Shown: positions 62,437 through 64,000 of the stretch, piece by piece
How positions within the stretch are numbered: the first letter of the stretch is position 1
Layout of the letters: each line of letters opens with the position of its first letter
DNA from: Demequina sp. TMPB413
GTDB lineage: Bacteria; Actinomycetota; Actinomycetes; Actinomycetales; Demequinaceae
Length of the DNA stretch: 64,000 bases
Assembly (NCBI RefSeq): GCF_020447105.2
Contig: NZ_CP096184.1
Location: forward strand, 2,604,001-2,668,000
Direction of reading: 5' to 3'
Made by a program: the position numbers and the translations under genes
Notes under the pieces: model-generated
What the model saw: only the letters and a program-made list of their open reading frames with translations
Told to the model about the DNA's origin: nothing
Databases searched by the model: none

Positions 62437-63237
62437 CTACCCCGCCAGCTGGCGTCCTCCGCACTCATCCGAACGCAGAGCAGGCTCCTCCAGCGCGGCC
62501 CGGAGCCGGGCAAGCGACTTCGTAATGGTGCGCGAGATCTGCATTTGCGACACGTTGAGGGCCTTCGCGATCTCCCGCTGAGTACGCCCATCCGCAAAGC
62601 GCATCGCCAGGACCTTCTGGTCCCTCTCGGGCAGGCTTGCCACCGCCCTGTGGATGTCAATGGCCGCAATGGATCCCTCGGCCAGGTCTTCTATCGAATG
62701 CTCCCCGGCCATCCCGCCATCCCCCAGCCGGTCAAGGCTGACGGTGAACGCACCCCTCGCGCTCGCGATGGCTTCTTCGACTTCCTGTCGCTCCACACCC
62801 AGGTGTTCCGCAAGTTCCGCCGACCTTGGCGCATGCTGCAGCGTTTGCTCTAGTTCGGGCAACGCAGTCGTTACGGCGATGGCCAGTTCCTGGACGGGTC
62901 GGGGCGGTCGGACCGCCCAGCCTGAATCCCGCAGGTACCTCTTGACCTCGCCGGAGATGGTGATCGACGCGAAGGCCTGAAACGGGTAGCCGCGATCGGG
63001 GTCGAATCGCTTGGCTGCCTTCACCAGGCCGAGCAGCGCCACCTGGCCCAGATCGTGAGGATCACCCACCGAGCCCGCGAAGCGCCTGGCGATGCGTCGC
63101 GCCAAACCCATGTTGTCGATGACGAGGCATTCCTCGGCACTGAGCCCATCGTCGGGCATCGGCGTGGGCCTGGTTGCGAGTTCCTGGAAGGCGTACGCGC
63201 CAAGCGACGCTGGCCGGGAAGGGGAAAAGTCGAGCAC
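62437..63237 (-). CDS. SigB/SigF-like RNA polymerase sigma factor
   Basis: About 266 residues from GTG 63237 (start uncertain). Region 2: GLARRIARRFAGSVGDPHDLGQVALLGLVKAAKRFDPDRGYPFQAFASITISGEVKRYLRD. Region 3: LEQTLQHAPRSAELAEHLGVERQEVEEA. Region 4: VASLPERDQKVLAMRFADGRTQREIAKALNVSQMQISR. This is the σ28/SigB class that runs general stress or sporulation-like responses in Gram-positives. No anti-sigma factor is adjacent, unlike most SigB loci. Confidence 0.9.
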   Translation of the reverse strand: MLDFSPSRPASLGAYAFQELATRPTPMPDDGLSAEECLVIDNMGLARRIARRFAGSVGDPHDLGQVALLGLVKAAKRFDPDRGYPFQAFASITISGEVKRYLRDSGWAVRPPRPVQELAIAVTTALPELEQTLQHAPRSAELAEHLGVERQEVEEAIASARGAFTVSLDRLGDGGMAGEHSIEDLAEGSIAAIDIHRAVASLPERDQKVLAMRFADGRTQREIAKALNVSQMQISRTITKSLARLRAALEEPALRSDECGGRQLAG

Positions 63238-63528
63238 GGGGACCTCAATCTCACTCCGATTGAAGTAGCACTTGGCTCGACTACTGGATTCAGAAAACCA
63301 CCCAAAACGGAAATGCGCAAGCCCGGGCGTTGCCCGCGACCGAGCAGAGCCCACCTGCAACTGCGGCACACACAGCAAAATCAAGCCCGACGTTCCCGGT
63401 GGTACGAAAAGGACAAAACGGGGAACTCATGAATCGTCGGCACTCATCGTTCCCCGCGCTGTGTCCCCACTGCGCGCGACGCGGACACCCGAGACCGTCG
63501 CAGCACCTGCGACGAAAGGACGAGCACC

Positions 63529-64000
63529 ATGACACAGGATTTGCACACCCCAGCAGGACCCACTCGGGCCCACACGCAGCCCTCCTTCCTGCAGCCTCCG
63601 CAGCAAAACCCGTGGGCGACAACAGCCATGAAGCCGGCCCCAGACCTCGACCAGTTCTCATATTCTGGGCGCCGTCGTTTGCTGGGGAGACGAGCCTTGA
63701 TCACCGGGGCCGACTCCGCCACAGGTCGCGCCGTCTCCACGGCGTTTGCCAAGGAGGGTGCCAACGTAGCGATGTGTTTCTCGGGCAAGCGTGCGGACAT
63801 GAGCGACACGTTGCGAGTGGTCGAGCAAGCCGGGCGCAAGGCGATGCTGCTTCCAGGCGACACCAGTCACGAGCGCGACTGCGTCTCCGTGGTCAACGAT
63901 GCCGCCGTGGCGCTTGGCGGTCTGGACCTTCTGGTGATGATCTCCGACGCCCACCACACCGTCGGCCACCTCGAGCTTCTCGACACCACCACGTTGGACC
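63529..64000 (+). CDS. Short-chain dehydrogenase, 3' end outside the window
   Basis: ATG 63529 has GAAAGGA upstream; the frame stays open to the window end. A ~45-residue N-terminal extension (ending DLDQFSYSGRRRLLGRRALITG) is typical of the YhdF/YghA-like SDRs. The cofactor loop is TGADSATGRAVSTAFAKEGANVAMCFS, with the usual TGxxxGxG changed to TGADSATG. The NADP-type loop and the catalytic Tyr-Lys region lie beyond the window or are not reached. Confidence 0.85.
   Translation, partial: MTQDLHTPAGPTRAHTQPSFLQPPQQNPWATTAMKPAPDLDQFSYSGRRRLLGRRALITGADSATGRAVSTAFAKEGANVAMCFSGKRADMSDTLRVVEQAGRKAMLLPGDTSHERDCVSVVNDAAVALGGLDLLVMISDAHHTVGHLELLDTTTLD

Noticed and set aside
1-64000. tRNA, rRNA or tmRNA genes
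   Set aside because: None recognised while reading both strands; integration of the rtcB cassette therefore cannot be assigned to a tRNA site.

Overview
The window is high-GC, densely packed DNA with GTG and TTG starts and strong GGAGG-type ribosome binding sites. Gene content (DUF4190, a SigB/SigF-like sigma factor, MFS and IS481 types) points to an actinobacterium, probably of the Micrococcales. The genus cannot be fixed from the sequence. Most of the window is accessory DNA. I read it as a defence and toxin-antitoxin hotspot with housekeeping genes at the right edge.

Layout. 0-6.6 kb: two paralogous membrane proteins with an Asp-box ectodomain, a DUF4190 protein, an MFS permease, a NYN-type protein and a DUF1778/GNAT toxin-antitoxin pair. 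6.7-13.3 kb: one giant DUF4011-helicase-nuclease-DUF3320 protein (Hhe-like), with an exonuclease gene fragment on each side. 13.4-29 kb: a patchwork of small accessory genes (HIRAN-like fragment, DUF4143 ATPase with 22-bp iterons, DUF3800, GIY-YIG, zinc-knuckle microprotein, DUF6994, an HsdR remnant, a membrane protein, DUF6308, HipBA, DUF6933, a RelA/SpoT-domain enzyme with a 73-residue partner). It is punctuated by three long, frame-disrupted copies of one DnaQ-TerB-BRCT exonuclease gene.

29.1-48.2 kb: a nearly unidirectional minus-strand defence island. In transcription order it holds DUF499 ATPase, a small DUF7680-like protein, DUF1156 DNA methyltransferase and PLD-SNF2 helicase (an Hma-like helicase-methylase-ATPase system), then a DUF2075 nuclease-helicase, a helicase-C-terminus-like small protein, a frameshifted SIR2 gene, an OLD-family TOPRIM ATPase and a compact HNH / unknown / nucleotidyltransferase operon. 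An IS481 element sits exactly at the DUF2075 stop codon, and a MazG-like gene lies on the opposite strand. 48.4-53.3 kb: a GmrSD-like DUF262/DUF1524 nuclease, DUF429 and NERD proteins and small unknowns.

53.6-58.8 kb: rtcB (RNA ligase), whose last ~190 bp plus terminator are repeated at 58.5 kb. The two copies bracket a cassette with an unknown 628-residue protein, a membrane protein and a second GNAT/DUF1778 pair. 58.9-64 kb: a ribbon-helix-helix protein, a NYN protein, a zinc-ribbon protein, two unknowns, a SigB-like sigma factor and the start of a short-chain dehydrogenase.

Common thread: cargo genes are repeatedly joined to complete or partial copies of a resident gene (the exonuclease five times, rtcB twice). 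This suggests that segments of resident genes served as recombination anchors while defence genes came and went. The best candidates for something undescribed are this anchor pattern, the HNH/unknown/nucleotidyltransferase operon, the RelA/SpoT two-gene module and the unknown proteins of the rtcB-bracketed cassette. All family calls are by motif reading; none was checked by a search.
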